Source of the DNA: an uncultured Actinomycetes bacterium
GTDB taxonomy: Bacteria > Actinomycetota > Actinomycetes > Nanopelagicales > Nanopelagicaceae
Length of the DNA: 36,661 nt
Assembly (NCBI GenBank): GCA_903871555.1
Contig: CAIQHM010000068.1
Location: forward strand, 1 to 36,661
Direction of reading: 5' to 3'
This document shows, one piece after another, positions 1 through 8,266 of this stretch; position 1 is the stretch's first letter, and every line of letters starts with the position of its first letter. The notes below the pieces were generated by a model. That model was not told the DNA's origin. It saw nothing but the letters and a program-made list of their open reading frames with translations, and ran no database searches. The translations under genes and the position numbers were made by a program.

Positions 1-1754
1 CTGTAGCAACTTATCAAGGGCTCGCTGGAGTTGTTGATACCAGCGTCTACCACTTACAAAACCAAGTTTTACTTGCAACCATGTTTATGTGGAGTATCGG
101 CTTCCTAGCCGGAATTGGCGCATTCATTGGACCAATTCGCTGGTTGATCGGAAAAGATTTAACAGCTGAAGAACAGCTTTATATGGCCGGTGACGGTCAA
201 GGCATTAAGCGTTATTTCAAATATTGCACTGACCACAAAGTTGTAGGTATCCAATATCTCTGGGGAGTTATTGCAATGCTTGCAGTTGGTGGAGCAATGG
301 CTATGTTGATTCGTACTGATCTTGCTGCCCCTGGTGGACATTTCATCACACCATCTGTCTATAACTCTCTTGTTGGTTTGCATGGAATCACCATGATTGT
401 TGCGATGATTATTGTTGCTACTGGTCCTTTCGGTAACTTCATTATGCCAATCATGATTGGCGCAGCAGATATGGCATTCCCAAGACTTAATGCGCTTTCT
501 TGGTGGGTTCTATTCACTGCAATTCCAGTCTTGTTAAGCGCTTGGTTCTTGGGTGGAATTCCGACAGGTTGGACTGCATATGCACCACTAAGCGTTCAAG
601 CTGGTCCTGGCATGAATGCATTTGTTGCAACAATTATTATCTTCGCAGTTTCAACTGCTGTTGCTGGTGCAAACATCACTGCAACCGTTGTTTCAATGCG
701 CGCAAAGGGTATGTCTTGGAACCGCGTTCCAATTTTCGTAATTGGTGCAACCGTTTCAGTGGCACTTGCAATTCCAGCTTTCCCTACTTTCATGCTCTCA
801 ATGATCATGACCGCGATGGATCGCTCATTCTTAACTGGTTTCTTCGATGCCAATGTTGGTGGAACTGGTTGGCTTTACGCCCACTTGTTCTGGATCATGG
901 GACACCCTGAGGTTTACGTAATTCTGATTCCTGGCGTTGCGATACTTCTAGAAATTGTTCCGGTATTCGTTCGCAAGCCATTGTTCTCATATACCGCAGC
1001 GGTAGTTGGTTTCGCTGGAATCACTGGACTATCTGTTCTGGTCTGGGCCCACCACATGTATATCGCTGGTTGGATGCCAATGCTTAATGGACCATTCATG
1101 GTCACGACAGAAATGATTTCTGTTCCGACTGGACTTATCTTCTTGGTAATTCTTGGAACACTTTGGAATGGCAAGCCTTGGCTTAAAGTTCCGATGCTTG
1201 CAGTTTATGCATTCTTATGGAATATGTTGATCGGTGGTGTTACTGGTCTTTATCTATCAGATGTTCCTGCTGATATGTACTTGCATGGATCTATGTTCGT
1301 TACTGCGCACTTCCATTACACGCTAATGGGCGCTGCACTAACGGGCGCTGTTGCCGGACTTTCATACTGGTATCCAAAGATGACTGGTCGCATGTTGCAT
1401 GAGCGCGCAAGTTATATTTCATTCTGGGCGGTACAAATTGGATTCCAAGTTCTTTACCTTGGAATGTTTATCGCCGGAGCTGAAGGACAACCACGTCGCG
1501 TAGCTGACTATGCCGAGCAATTTGCAACTTCAAATAAAATCAGCACTTTGGGCGCTTATCTAATTGGAGTCGGCTTCATTGTTCTTCTTTGGGCTGTAAT
1601 TCATTCATGGCGCCATGGAAAGATTGCGCCAATGAATCCATGGGGGGCAAAGACTCTGGAATGGACAGTTCCTTATCCAGTCCCATTGGTTAACTTTGAT
1701 ACCCCACCTGTCGTAACAAGTGATCCTTATGGATATGGAAGGAGTGCAAAATAA
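1..1754 (+). CDS. ctaD: cytochrome c oxidase subunit I, 5'-truncated by window edge
   Basis: Catalytic subunit of a heme-copper terminal oxidase in the cytoplasmic membrane, reducing O2 to water and pumping protons. The frame is open to base 1. The first in-window ATG (81) has no ribosome site and lies inside a hydrophobic helix, so the true start is upstream. Counting from that ATG: heme a ligand H101 (in LHGITM), D-channel D130 and N137, CuB site H275-P-E277-V-Y279 with the cross-linking Tyr, H324/H325, heme a3 ligand H410 and heme a ligand H412, and a QPRR heme-propionate pair. About 75 residues, including at least one extra membrane helix, precede the usual helix-I region (CTDHKVVGIQYLW). 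Two usually conserved residues differ: the K-channel Lys after PTG is Ile353, and the Asp following H402 (non-redox metal site) is Gly403. Family assignment is certain; subclass is not. ctaE starts at the next base after the stop overlap. Confidence 0.96.
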   Translation, partial: VATYQGLAGVVDTSVYHLQNQVLLATMFMWSIGFLAGIGAFIGPIRWLIGKDLTAEEQLYMAGDGQGIKRYFKYCTDHKVVGIQYLWGVIAMLAVGGAMAMLIRTDLAAPGGHFITPSVYNSLVGLHGITMIVAMIIVATGPFGNFIMPIMIGAADMAFPRLNALSWWVLFTAIPVLLSAWFLGGIPTGWTAYAPLSVQAGPGMNAFVATIIIFAVSTAVAGANITATVVSMRAKGMSWNRVPIFVIGATVSVALAIPAFPTFMLSMIMTAMDRSFLTGFFDANVGGTGWLYAHLFWIMGHPEVYVILIPGVAILLEIVPVFVRKPLFSYTAAVVGFAGITGLSVLVWAHHMYIAGWMPMLNGPFMVTTEMISVPTGLIFLVILGTLWNGKPWLKVPMLAVYAFLWNMLIGGVTGLYLSDVPADMYLHGSMFVTAHFHYTLMGAALTGAVAGLSYWYPKMTGRMLHERASYISFWAVQIGFQVLYLGMFIAGAEGQPRRVADYAEQFATSNKISTLGAYLIGVGFIVLLWAVIHSWRHGKIAPMNPWGAKTLEWTVPYPVPLVNFDTPPVVTSDPYGYGRSAK

Positions 1755-2350
1755 TGTCAAACGATACTAAATTCCACGTCCATCACGATTCACCAGAAGC
1801 AGTTGGTCGTCGTGAACGTCTAGGTGTTCGTCTGCTGATAGTTGCAGATGGTGCATTTGTCTTCGGAATGATCTTCTCTTACTTCTACTTAAGAAACCTC
1901 GACCAAAATGGTGGATGGATTCCCAAGGAAGGCCACACTCTTAGCGTTTCATCAGGTTGGATTGCTATTTTGCCTCTAATCATTGCTGCGCTAGTTCACA
2001 AACTTGCGCAACGCGATGCCAGCCATCAAGGTAGTTTCTCTGTCATCACCCTGCTTGCTTATGTTGTCGGTGGCTATTACCAATTCCATCAACTAGCAAA
2101 TATGCCATTTATCGACGGTGAATCTGGAGCCTTCGAAGGTGCGTATGCATCTTGCTGGACTGTCATTGCTGCAGCAAATATGTTCCACTACTTCATAGCT
2201 GGTTTCATAGCCCTTGGCTTAGTACTTAGAAGCCGCAGAGCATCTGTTGACCCTATCCTTGAATCATGGAGATTTCGCACTGCTGCTTCTTGGTTTACCT
2301 GGATTGCAGTATCTGGAATCGCCTGTGCAATAACAACTTCTTTTATTTAA
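1754..2350 (+). CDS. ctaE: cytochrome c oxidase subunit III
   Basis: Membrane subunit III of the same oxidase, which in this family supports proton uptake and stability of subunit I. The 198 residues form about five hydrophobic helices, beginning after a short charged N-terminus (SNDTKFHVHHDSPEAVGRRE). The first helix carries the FGMIFSYFYLRN signature typical of bacterial CoxC/CtaE proteins of about 200 residues. The ATG shares its A with the last base of the ctaD stop codon (TAATG), so translation is coupled. A GGAAGGAG-like ribosome site lies just upstream inside ctaD. Subunit II and assembly genes are not in the window and would be expected upstream. A bidirectional hairpin terminator follows. 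Confidence 0.95.
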   Translation: MSNDTKFHVHHDSPEAVGRRERLGVRLLIVADGAFVFGMIFSYFYLRNLDQNGGWIPKEGHTLSVSSGWIAILPLIIAALVHKLAQRDASHQGSFSVITLLAYVVGGYYQFHQLANMPFIDGESGAFEGAYASCWTVIAAANMFHYFIAGFIALGLVLRSRRASVDPILESWRFRTAASWFTWIAVSGIACAITTSFI

Positions 2351-2369
2351 ATCGTTAAATAGAAGTTAT

Positions 2370-2400
2370 AAAAAGCCTCGCAGAAAATGCGGGGCTTTTT
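2370..2400. terminator. bidirectional rho-independent terminator
   Basis: Twelve-base arms (2370-2381 and 2389-2400) pair with a single G-U wobble around a 7-base loop. A run of A precedes the hairpin and a run of T follows it, so it can end ctaE on the plus strand and the convergent permease on the minus strand. The permease stop codon starts on the last base of the right arm. Confidence 0.88.
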
Positions 2401-3806
2401 TATTTCTCCTGCGCGGCAATCTTCTTTCGTGAAAGGAGGATGTGGCCAAAAAAACCAATTGCTAGCGCAATGATTACGCCAATATTCGAATAGGCCCAAG
2501 GCCCACTCTTTCCACCAATAAGACCTAAGAAATATCCTTGCCATGACAACCAGCTGGCGAAAGTATTTGTAACAAAGCCCCAGCCAATAATTGAACCAAC
2601 TGCAATTAGCGAAAGTGACTTAAGATTCCAAGAACCATAAATTCCTTTTGGGTTAAAGAGATCTGCTTCGACATAATCGCGCTTTCGCATAATTACATCA
2701 GCAACAAAGATTGCAGACCAGACGGCAATTGGAACGCCGAGTGTTATTAGAAAGCCCTGGAATGGACCGAAGAAGTTACCGGCTATCCAGACGATATAGA
2801 TAGTTCCAATTGTCATAATCACGCCATCTATTGATGCTGCGACGTGGCGCTTTACTGGTAATCCAACAGATACCAAGGTGATTCCTGATGAATATAGATC
2901 CAATATTGCGCCGCCAATAAGTCCGAGAATCGCTACTGCTGCGAAGGGAATCAAATACCAAGTCGGAACCAAAGTTGTTAGCGCACCGATTGGATCGCCC
3001 GCAATCTTTTCGCCAAGGGATTTACTGCTGCCTGCTAACAGTGAACCGTAAATAACCAGAATAATTGGAACAATCGAAGCACCAAATACTGTCCACCCAA
3101 TTACACCACGGCTAGAAACACTTCGTGGAAGGTATCTTGAATAATCAGCGGCAGAATTGACCCAACCTAAGCCAATTCCAGTTACTCCAAATATTAAAGC
3201 TCCAATAAATGCTTCGATACTTCCACTAGGGATTGCTGATATTGCGCTCCAGTCGACTTGGTCTGCTGTAAGAACGATATAACCAATTGTTAAAATTATT
3301 GTTGCGATTGTTAATACTTTTTGAATTCGCATAATCACTTGAAAACCTAAAACACCACCGAAAATTGTTAGCCCTGCTGCTATTGAAAACCCAAGTATGC
3401 GAGAGATATTGGGCTCGATATTTCCAACTCGAGTTAATACAGTTTCTGTTGCGAGTGTTGCGAGTGAAACTAAAACAGTTTCCCAGCCCACAAAGATTAA
3501 ATACGAAAGCAGCCCTGGGACAAGATTTCCCTTTACCCCGAAGGCCGCACGAGATAGCGTCATTGTTGGTGCATTTGCCCGCTTACCTGCCAGAGAACTA
3601 ATTCCAACCAAGCCAAATGAAGCTGTAGTTCCAATAATTGCTGCAAGAGTGGCTTGCCAAAATGAAATTCCAAAACCAAGAAAGAACGCACCGTAAGAAA
3701 GTGCAAGCAGTGAAACATTAGCTGCTGCCCAAGGCCAAAATAAACTTCTAGCCGAACCACTACGTTCATTTTCGGCGATGAAGTTTGTTCCATTCATTTC
3801 TAACAT
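2400..3806 (-). CDS. NCS1-family nucleobase/cytosine-purine permease
   Basis: Secondary transporter of the nucleobase:cation symporter-1 family, importing a purine, pyrimidine or related compound such as allantoin, hydantoin or thiamine precursor. The 468 residues contain about twelve hydrophobic segments. The RANAPTMTLSRAAFG stretch in the N-terminal third and the following helix (LLSYLIFVGWETV) are characteristic of this family, as is the length. The substrate cannot be read from sequence, and no nucleobase catabolic gene is adjacent. The start at 3806 (M-L-E-M-N-G) has a second ATG three codons in. A TACTCT hexamer (3814-3819) ends 7 nt before the first ATG, fitting a near-leaderless promoter. 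Only 36 bp separate it from the divergent MFS gene. Confidence 0.88.
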   Translation of the reverse strand: MLEMNGTNFIAENERSGSARSLFWPWAAANVSLLALSYGAFFLGFGISFWQATLAAIIGTTASFGLVGISSLAGKRANAPTMTLSRAAFGVKGNLVPGLLSYLIFVGWETVLVSLATLATETVLTRVGNIEPNISRILGFSIAAGLTIFGGVLGFQVIMRIQKVLTIATIILTIGYIVLTADQVDWSAISAIPSGSIEAFIGALIFGVTGIGLGWVNSAADYSRYLPRSVSSRGVIGWTVFGASIVPIILVIYGSLLAGSSKSLGEKIAGDPIGALTTLVPTWYLIPFAAVAILGLIGGAILDLYSSGITLVSVGLPVKRHVAASIDGVIMTIGTIYIVWIAGNFFGPFQGFLITLGVPIAVWSAIFVADVIMRKRDYVEADLFNPKGIYGSWNLKSLSLIAVGSIIGWGFVTNTFASWLSWQGYFLGLIGGKSGPWAYSNIGVIIALAIGFFGHILLSRKKIAAQEK

Positions 3807-3830
3807 GGGGTAAAGAGTAGAGGTAATCGA

Positions 3831-3836
3831 TACGAT
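3831..3836 (+). promoter_or_regulatory. -10 element for leaderless MFS mRNA
   Basis: TACGAT ends exactly 6 nt before the ATG at 3843, so the expected transcription start is the A of the start codon. There is no ribosome-binding sequence. Confidence 0.6.
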
Positions 3837-3842
3837 TAGCGC

Positions 3843-5003
3843 ATGTTTAAGGGTGATGAATACCGTAAAGCCAGATTAGCAACACTTATCGCCTTTCTTA
3901 TAAATGGTTTTTCAGTAGGAAATTTCGTTTCTAGAATTCCTGACTTTAAATCTGAACTTGGCATTTCAAATGGTGTACTTGGTGCGGCTTTATTATGTGG
4001 ATCTATTGGTGTGCTTTCAGCTCTTCGCCCAGCAAGCAGAGGTGCTGCTAGATATGGCAGTGGACCCTTAACAAAGTATTCTGCTTTTACTTTGGCCCTT
4101 GCTGTCCCATTGGTTGGCTTACTTTTTAACCTTCCGTGGTTTCTATTCTCGCTATTTATATATGGCGTTCTCTCTTCGATTCATGATCTATCAATGAATG
4201 CACACGCGGCGGCTTTAGAAAATAAAGCAGGCAAGCGAGTCATGAGTACTTTCCATGCGATGTGGTCGATTGGTGGTTTAACTGGTGGCGCAATAGGTGG
4301 GTTCATCGCCAGCACAGATATTCCACTTCGAGTCCATGCGCTTTCAATCGGAATTTTCATCTTCGGCATCGCACTTATTACTAGAAATTGGTTCTTGCCA
4401 GCAGTTGCAGATAAGCATGCAATCGAAAAACACGAGAAACGAAAAGTGCCGCGCAAATTCTTAATCCTTGGGCTACTTGGTTTATGTGGCGCACTTGGCG
4501 AAGGGGCAGCAGCGGATTGGGGTGGTGTGCTTGCTCGTGAAACTTTCCATTCTTCGGCGCTAATGTCAGCGCTGCCTTATGTCTTCTTCTCATTCACAAT
4601 GGTTTCCGGGCGGCTCTCTGGAGATTTTCTGGCACATAAATTCGGCGTCGTAAAACTTCTGACTTATTCCGGACTTCTCGCAGGCTTTGGTCTAACTGGT
4701 GGCCTTCTTATCGGAAATATTTATGGCGCAATCCTTGGTTGGTTCTTACTTGGAATCGGACTTTCAACAGTGATTCCAATGGCTATAAGTGCGACAGGAA
4801 CGTTGGCTAATCAAAAGTATTCTGGACAAGTATCCGCAGCAGAAGGCGTTGCTCTGGTTACTGGGGTTGCCTACTTTGGCTTTGTTGTTGGTCCGCCATT
4901 GATTGGATTCCTCTCAGATCTAATGACTTTACGCTGGGCGATGTTGGTTCCAGCTCTATTGGCAATAATTTTTGGATTGAGTGCAAAAAAAGTTTTGTCA
5001 TAG
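3843..5003 (+). CDS. MFS transporter, YbjJ-like
   Basis: Twelve-helix major facilitator protein of 386 residues in the cytoplasmic membrane. The segment around residues 113-150 (DLSMNAHAAALE, then STFHAMWSIGGLTGG) resembles the YbjJ/fucose-permease-like group, whose substrates are mostly unknown. It is probably an exporter or sugar-related transporter, because phosphomannose isomerase follows after 12 bp in the same direction. The ATG at 3843 is preceded by a leaderless-type promoter in a 36-bp spacer shared with the divergent NCS1 permease. The substrate is not inferable from the sequence. Confidence 0.85.
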   Translation: MFKGDEYRKARLATLIAFLINGFSVGNFVSRIPDFKSELGISNGVLGAALLCGSIGVLSALRPASRGAARYGSGPLTKYSAFTLALAVPLVGLLFNLPWFLFSLFIYGVLSSIHDLSMNAHAAALENKAGKRVMSTFHAMWSIGGLTGGAIGGFIASTDIPLRVHALSIGIFIFGIALITRNWFLPAVADKHAIEKHEKRKVPRKFLILGLLGLCGALGEGAAADWGGVLARETFHSSALMSALPYVFFSFTMVSGRLSGDFLAHKFGVVKLLTYSGLLAGFGLTGGLLIGNIYGAILGWFLLGIGLSTVIPMAISATGTLANQKYSGQVSAAEGVALVTGVAYFGFVVGPPLIGFLSDLMTLRWAMLVPALLAIIFGLSAKKVLS

Positions 5004-5009
5004 TAAATT
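5004..5009 (+). promoter_or_regulatory. -10 element for leaderless manA mRNA
   Basis: TAAATT ends exactly 6 nt before the manA ATG (5016). It starts one base after the MFS stop codon, so manA can be transcribed separately from the MFS gene although only 12 bp apart. Confidence 0.55.
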
Positions 5010-5015
5010 GCATTC

Positions 5016-6041
5016 ATGATTACACCTCAGAAACTCGCATCCAATCAATTCGATCATTTCTATAAAGGCGGATATCGCATTGGTGCCTTACGAAATGGTC
5101 CTGGTGGTCCAATGCGACCCGAGGAATGGATTGGTTCCATGACCACTCGCTTTGGCGAAAAAACTATGGGCTTATCAGTTCTATCTGATGGGAGTTATTT
5201 GCGAGATTCTGTAATTGCTAATCCAGAGAAATGGCTAGGCGCAGAACACTTAAATACCTTTGGCGCAAGTACTGAGTTGCTAATGAAATTACTTGATCCA
5301 GATCAAAGACTTCCAGTTCACTATCATCCAAATCGTAAGTTTGCTAAAGATCATCTTTCACTTAAACATGGAAAGACCGAGGCATGGATTATTTTAGAAG
5401 CACCTACTGGTGCAAATGTGGGACTAGGTTTCAACACCGAATTAAAGAAATCTGATGTTTCAAAGATGGTTGATGCAAGAGATGCCGATGGCTTACTTGC
5501 TTCACTGCAAAAATTTGATGTTAAAGCTGGAGACACTGTATTTGTTCCTGCCGGAACTCCACATGCAATTGGTGCTGGAATCTTTGTTCTCGAACTTCAA
5601 GAACCAACTGATTTATCTGCTCTGCTTGAGTGGAATGATTTCGCAGTTGATGGGGTTAAAGATGGCCATCTCGGTTTAGGTTTCGACACAGTTCTAGATG
5701 CGCTTCGATATACCCCAATTGAAAAAGAAGAGGCGAGCAAACTAGTCTTCTCAAATCGCTTGTTTAGTAATTCAGATCAATCAGTATTTACTGCAGTTGC
5801 AGATCCATATTTTCGCGCTGATTATCTTGCTGGCAAAAGCAGCAAAGTCGCTGCAGGTTTTAGTATCGCGTTGATTCTGGAAGGCAATGGAAATATTACT
5901 TTCGAAAATCACGCAGAAATTACCGCGGTTAAAGGTGATGCAATATTGATTCCACATTCAGCTGGAAGTTGGACTTTAAACGGTGCCAGCGGTGTCGTTT
6001 GTCGCCCACCGCTAGCTAAAGATGCTCCGCTAGCGCTTTAA
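5016..6041 (+). CDS. manA: mannose-6-phosphate isomerase, class I cupin type
   Basis: Zinc enzyme interconverting mannose-6-phosphate and fructose-6-phosphate in the cytosol. It supplies mannose units for polymers or feeds mannose into glycolysis. The 341-residue cupin shows the metal ligands H102 and H104 (PVHYHPNRKFA), E122 (GKTEAWIILEA) and H183 (VPAGTPHAIGAG), plus the PEEWIGS motif near residue 35. The C-terminal part is a second, poorly conserved cupin-like barrel. Some actinobacterial homologues are only called class I ManA-like, so a related sugar-phosphate substrate is possible. The stop lies 1 nt from the stop of the convergent epimerase gene. Confidence 0.87.
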   Translation: MITPQKLASNQFDHFYKGGYRIGALRNGPGGPMRPEEWIGSMTTRFGEKTMGLSVLSDGSYLRDSVIANPEKWLGAEHLNTFGASTELLMKLLDPDQRLPVHYHPNRKFAKDHLSLKHGKTEAWIILEAPTGANVGLGFNTELKKSDVSKMVDARDADGLLASLQKFDVKAGDTVFVPAGTPHAIGAGIFVLELQEPTDLSALLEWNDFAVDGVKDGHLGLGFDTVLDALRYTPIEKEEASKLVFSNRLFSNSDQSVFTAVADPYFRADYLAGKSSKVAAGFSIALILEGNGNITFENHAEITAVKGDAILIPHSAGSWTLNGASGVVCRPPLAKDAPLAL

Positions 6042-6042
6042 T

Positions 6043-6924
6043 TTAAGCGAGTTTATTGGCACGAACAATATGTTCAACCATGTACTTACGTGCATTTAGT
6101 GCCATTGGCTTATTTTCAGTCCAAAGATTGCGCCAAATTGCAAGTGCTAATGATAAATCTGGATGAACGATTGCTGAAGAGAAACTTTCAAAGGTAATAA
6201 CGCCTTTGTAATTTATCTTCGCAAGGGCGCCAAATAGTTCGTCAAAATCAACGTTGCCAGTTCCAAGTCCACCGCGGTGGCTTGCGCCAATGTGAACATA
6301 ACCAATGTGTTCAGCATTGTTAATGATCGGTGATGCTAGATCTTGTTCCTCAATATTCATATGATAAATATCGATATGGACCTTCACATTTGGTTCACCG
6401 ATATCTTTAATCATGACAACTGCCTGATCAATGGTGTTAATTAAATTTGATTCGTAACGATTGACTGGCTCTAAGCCAAGTGTGATTCCCTTTGCTTGCG
6501 CGGCAATTGCTAAGCGCTTTAACGAAGCTACAGCATTTGCGCGAGATTTTTCAGTTGCTGGGTGTGAGTATTTGCCAAGTGCGCTAAATAGCACGCCCCC
6601 TAGATAATCGCCTTCGATTCCCGCAACTACATCTAACGCAGCCATTAATTTAGCTTCACCTTTAGCAACAATTGCTGGGTCTTCATTATTTATATCTGCA
6701 TCAAACGAGAGACCTAGAGAACAAGCAGCCTTGATCCCAAATTCTTTAAGTGTTGCAAGTGTGTGTTCGGTATCGATAAGTGATGGATCTAGTGCTGGGA
6801 TTTCGATTAAGTCGTAACCCGCTTCAACAGTATTTTGGATTGCTTCACGACATTCTGCGTGAGACCAGCCGCCAACCCATACAAGAGCGTGGACACCTAA
6901 TTTATTTGGAAGTTGAATTGTCAT
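6043..6924 (-). CDS. sugar epimerase, D-tagatose/D-psicose 3-epimerase family
   Basis: TIM-barrel enzyme (AP-endonuclease-2 fold) of 293 residues, predicted to epimerise ketohexoses at C3. The metal-binding set is complete: E152 (GLEPVNRYE), D185 (VHIDIYHMN), H211 (GYVHIGASHRGG) and E246 (ITFESFSS), with R217 near the substrate phosphate or hydroxyl. These numbers coincide with those I recall for the Pseudomonas cichorii D-tagatose 3-epimerase. A broader label of sugar phosphate isomerase/epimerase is safe; the exact ketose is inference. The promoter of this gene lies in the last codons of the upstream D,D-carboxypeptidase, so it can be expressed separately from the envelope operon. Its neighbours manA and the MFS transporter suggest carbohydrate uptake or salvage. 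Confidence 0.85.
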   Translation of the reverse strand: MTIQLPNKLGVHALVWVGGWSHAECREAIQNTVEAGYDLIEIPALDPSLIDTEHTLATLKEFGIKAACSLGLSFDADINNEDPAIVAKGEAKLMAALDVVAGIEGDYLGGVLFSALGKYSHPATEKSRANAVASLKRLAIAAQAKGITLGLEPVNRYESNLINTIDQAVVMIKDIGEPNVKVHIDIYHMNIEEQDLASPIINNAEHIGYVHIGASHRGGLGTGNVDFDELFGALAKINYKGVITFESFSSAIVHPDLSLALAIWRNLWTENKPMALNARKYMVEHIVRANKLA

Positions 6925-6930
6925 GTGGCA

Positions 6931-6936
6931 AGTATA
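6931..6936 (-). promoter_or_regulatory. -10 element for leaderless epimerase mRNA
   Basis: On the minus strand TATACT ends exactly 6 nt before the ATG at 6924, directly beside the stop codon of the preceding gene. No ribosome-binding sequence is present. Confidence 0.65.
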
Positions 6937-7599
6937 TTAATTTTTGGTTGTCGCGCTAGTAGCCAAATTTCCCAGACTTTCCAGAGCATTCACCATCATT
7001 GGCGGACATAAATCTCCGGGCGCTATTACTGGTTCAAAGTGCCACCATTCATTCTCATAAATGCGGCAAAGTCCAAATAGTGAACCGTTCTCTTCTAACC
7101 ATTTCACCGCAATTTTATCGCCTGGGTAATTAACATCAATTGCAGTTCCCCAAGGGTGGTTTGAAATATCCTTTGGCAACACCCACTTAGAAGCCTCTTC
7201 TTCGCTGCCATATTTTCTAACAGCATCTGCAAATAATTTGGCCTGTACCGCCTGCGATCTAAAGCCTGAAGTTATCTGCAATTCATAACCAAGTTTCGCC
7301 GCAGCCACTTGAGCCGCTAAGAAGCGAACTTCGAATGTGTGATTTAAAGCTGTTGGTCTAATTTCTCCGTGAACGATTGGAGAAATTCCCAATGACTCTT
7401 CATTTAAAGTACAACCCAAGCTGGTGTCACTACTGCGCAATTCTTTATTAATTGCATTGAAGCAAAGTAATTTCTGCGGTGGTGGGACGAAGCTTTGTGA
7501 TTGTGGAATAGTGCCACTTCTTGCAATTCCAATAAGAGCCGCAACAAGTAGTAGGTATCCAAGAATCGCTAATAGAAAAATACTGCGTTCTTTAGACAT
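6937..7599 (-). CDS. membrane-anchored D-alanyl-D-alanine carboxypeptidase (VanY/M15B type)
   Basis: Zinc peptidase that trims the terminal D-alanine of peptidoglycan stem peptides outside the membrane. One N-terminal helix (residues 6-27) anchors it. The M15 motifs are SGFRS (111-115), H148 and D155 in SNHPWGTAIDV, and the ENEWWHFE block with E184 and H187. I start at the ATG at 7599, which overlaps the end of the phosphodiesterase gene by eight bases. An ATG 14 codons upstream (7641) would add a polar tail inside the upstream gene with no ribosome site. It is the last gene of the envelope operon. There is no vancomycin-resistance context (no vanH/A/X), so cell-wall housekeeping is the likely role. 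Confidence 0.88.
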   Translation of the reverse strand: MSKERSIFLLAILGYLLLVAALIGIARSGTIPQSQSFVPPPQKLLCFNAINKELRSSDTSLGCTLNEESLGISPIVHGEIRPTALNHTFEVRFLAAQVAAAKLGYELQITSGFRSQAVQAKLFADAVRKYGSEEEASKWVLPKDISNHPWGTAIDVNYPGDKIAVKWLEENGSLFGLCRIYENEWWHFEPVIAPGDLCPPMMVNALESLGNLATSATTKN

Positions 7600-8266
7600 A
7601 TTTTCGGGCTTTATCTGGATAGTTCGTGATAATCCCATCAATCTTCAGTTCTTTACAATATTTCATATCGCTGCCCTCATTAACAGTCCAAGAAAATATC
7701 CGTTTACCCCGTTTTCGCAAGGATTTAACTAATTTAGGATGGCGGCTAATTAAATCAATATTCAGCGCAACAATTTGGGTTGGGGAGAGAATCGCTTGCA
7801 AATAGAATTTCGAAACCGTGCAAGCGCTATTTTTCTTAGCAAATCTTCGTGCAGCAAACCAAGAGAAGGACATGCAAATTATTTCTATACCTGAATCAGC
7901 AATTTCGGCCTGCCTCTCTTTCAATAGTGCAAGAACTTTGCGTTCAATTGCACCGCCAAAAAGGACAGGATGCTTACTTTCGATTAATAAATCTTTACCA
8001 TTTGCAATCGCTAAAGTTAGGAGTTCCTCTAAAGAAATTACTTTGGCAAGTGTTTTTAACTCACTGAATTCTATTTTTGATACGCGCTTATTAATTCCTG
8101 AAATTCTCTCGGTAGATGAATCATGAAAACAGGCAATCTTCCGATCTTTCGTTAATCGAACATCGCACTCAAAGCCATCAGCTTGATCCTCCACAGCGGC
8201 AAGATAAGCAGCCATGGTCATTTCGGGCGATCGACCCGAAGCTCCTCGATGCGCGAATACCTTCAT
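7592..8266 (-). CDS. glycerophosphodiester phosphodiesterase
   Basis: TIM-barrel enzyme hydrolysing glycerophosphodiesters, such as deacylated phospholipids, to glycerol-3-phosphate and an alcohol. The 224 residues start with the diagnostic FAHRGASGRSPE (catalytic H6-R7), followed by the metal-binding FECDVRLT (E-x-D near residues 33-35) and the second catalytic His in ACFHDSS. The C-terminal IFSWTVNE and GIITNYPD blocks are typical. There is no signal peptide, so it is cytosolic. The start codon overlaps the stop of the glycosyltransferase gene as ATGA, indicating translational coupling. In this operon it may recycle or degrade products of the CDP-alcohol transferases. Confidence 0.93.
   Translation of the reverse strand: MKVFAHRGASGRSPEMTMAAYLAAVEDQADGFECDVRLTKDRKIACFHDSSTERISGINKRVSKIEFSELKTLAKVISLEELLTLAIANGKDLLIESKHPVLFGGAIERKVLALLKERQAEIADSGIEIICMSFSWFAARRFAKKNSACTVSKFYLQAILSPTQIVALNIDLISRHPKLVKSLRKRGKRIFSWTVNEGSDMKYCKELKIDGIITNYPDKARKYV

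Noticed and set aside
500-910. 136-residue plus-strand open frame rich in Cys and Trp inside ctaD
   Set aside because: It lies wholly in another frame of a well-supported oxidase gene and its composition is that of a shadow frame.
6937-7599. Vancomycin-resistance gene vanY
   Set aside because: The fold fits, but no vanH, vanA, vanX or VanRS-like genes are nearby; a housekeeping carboxypeptidase is simpler.
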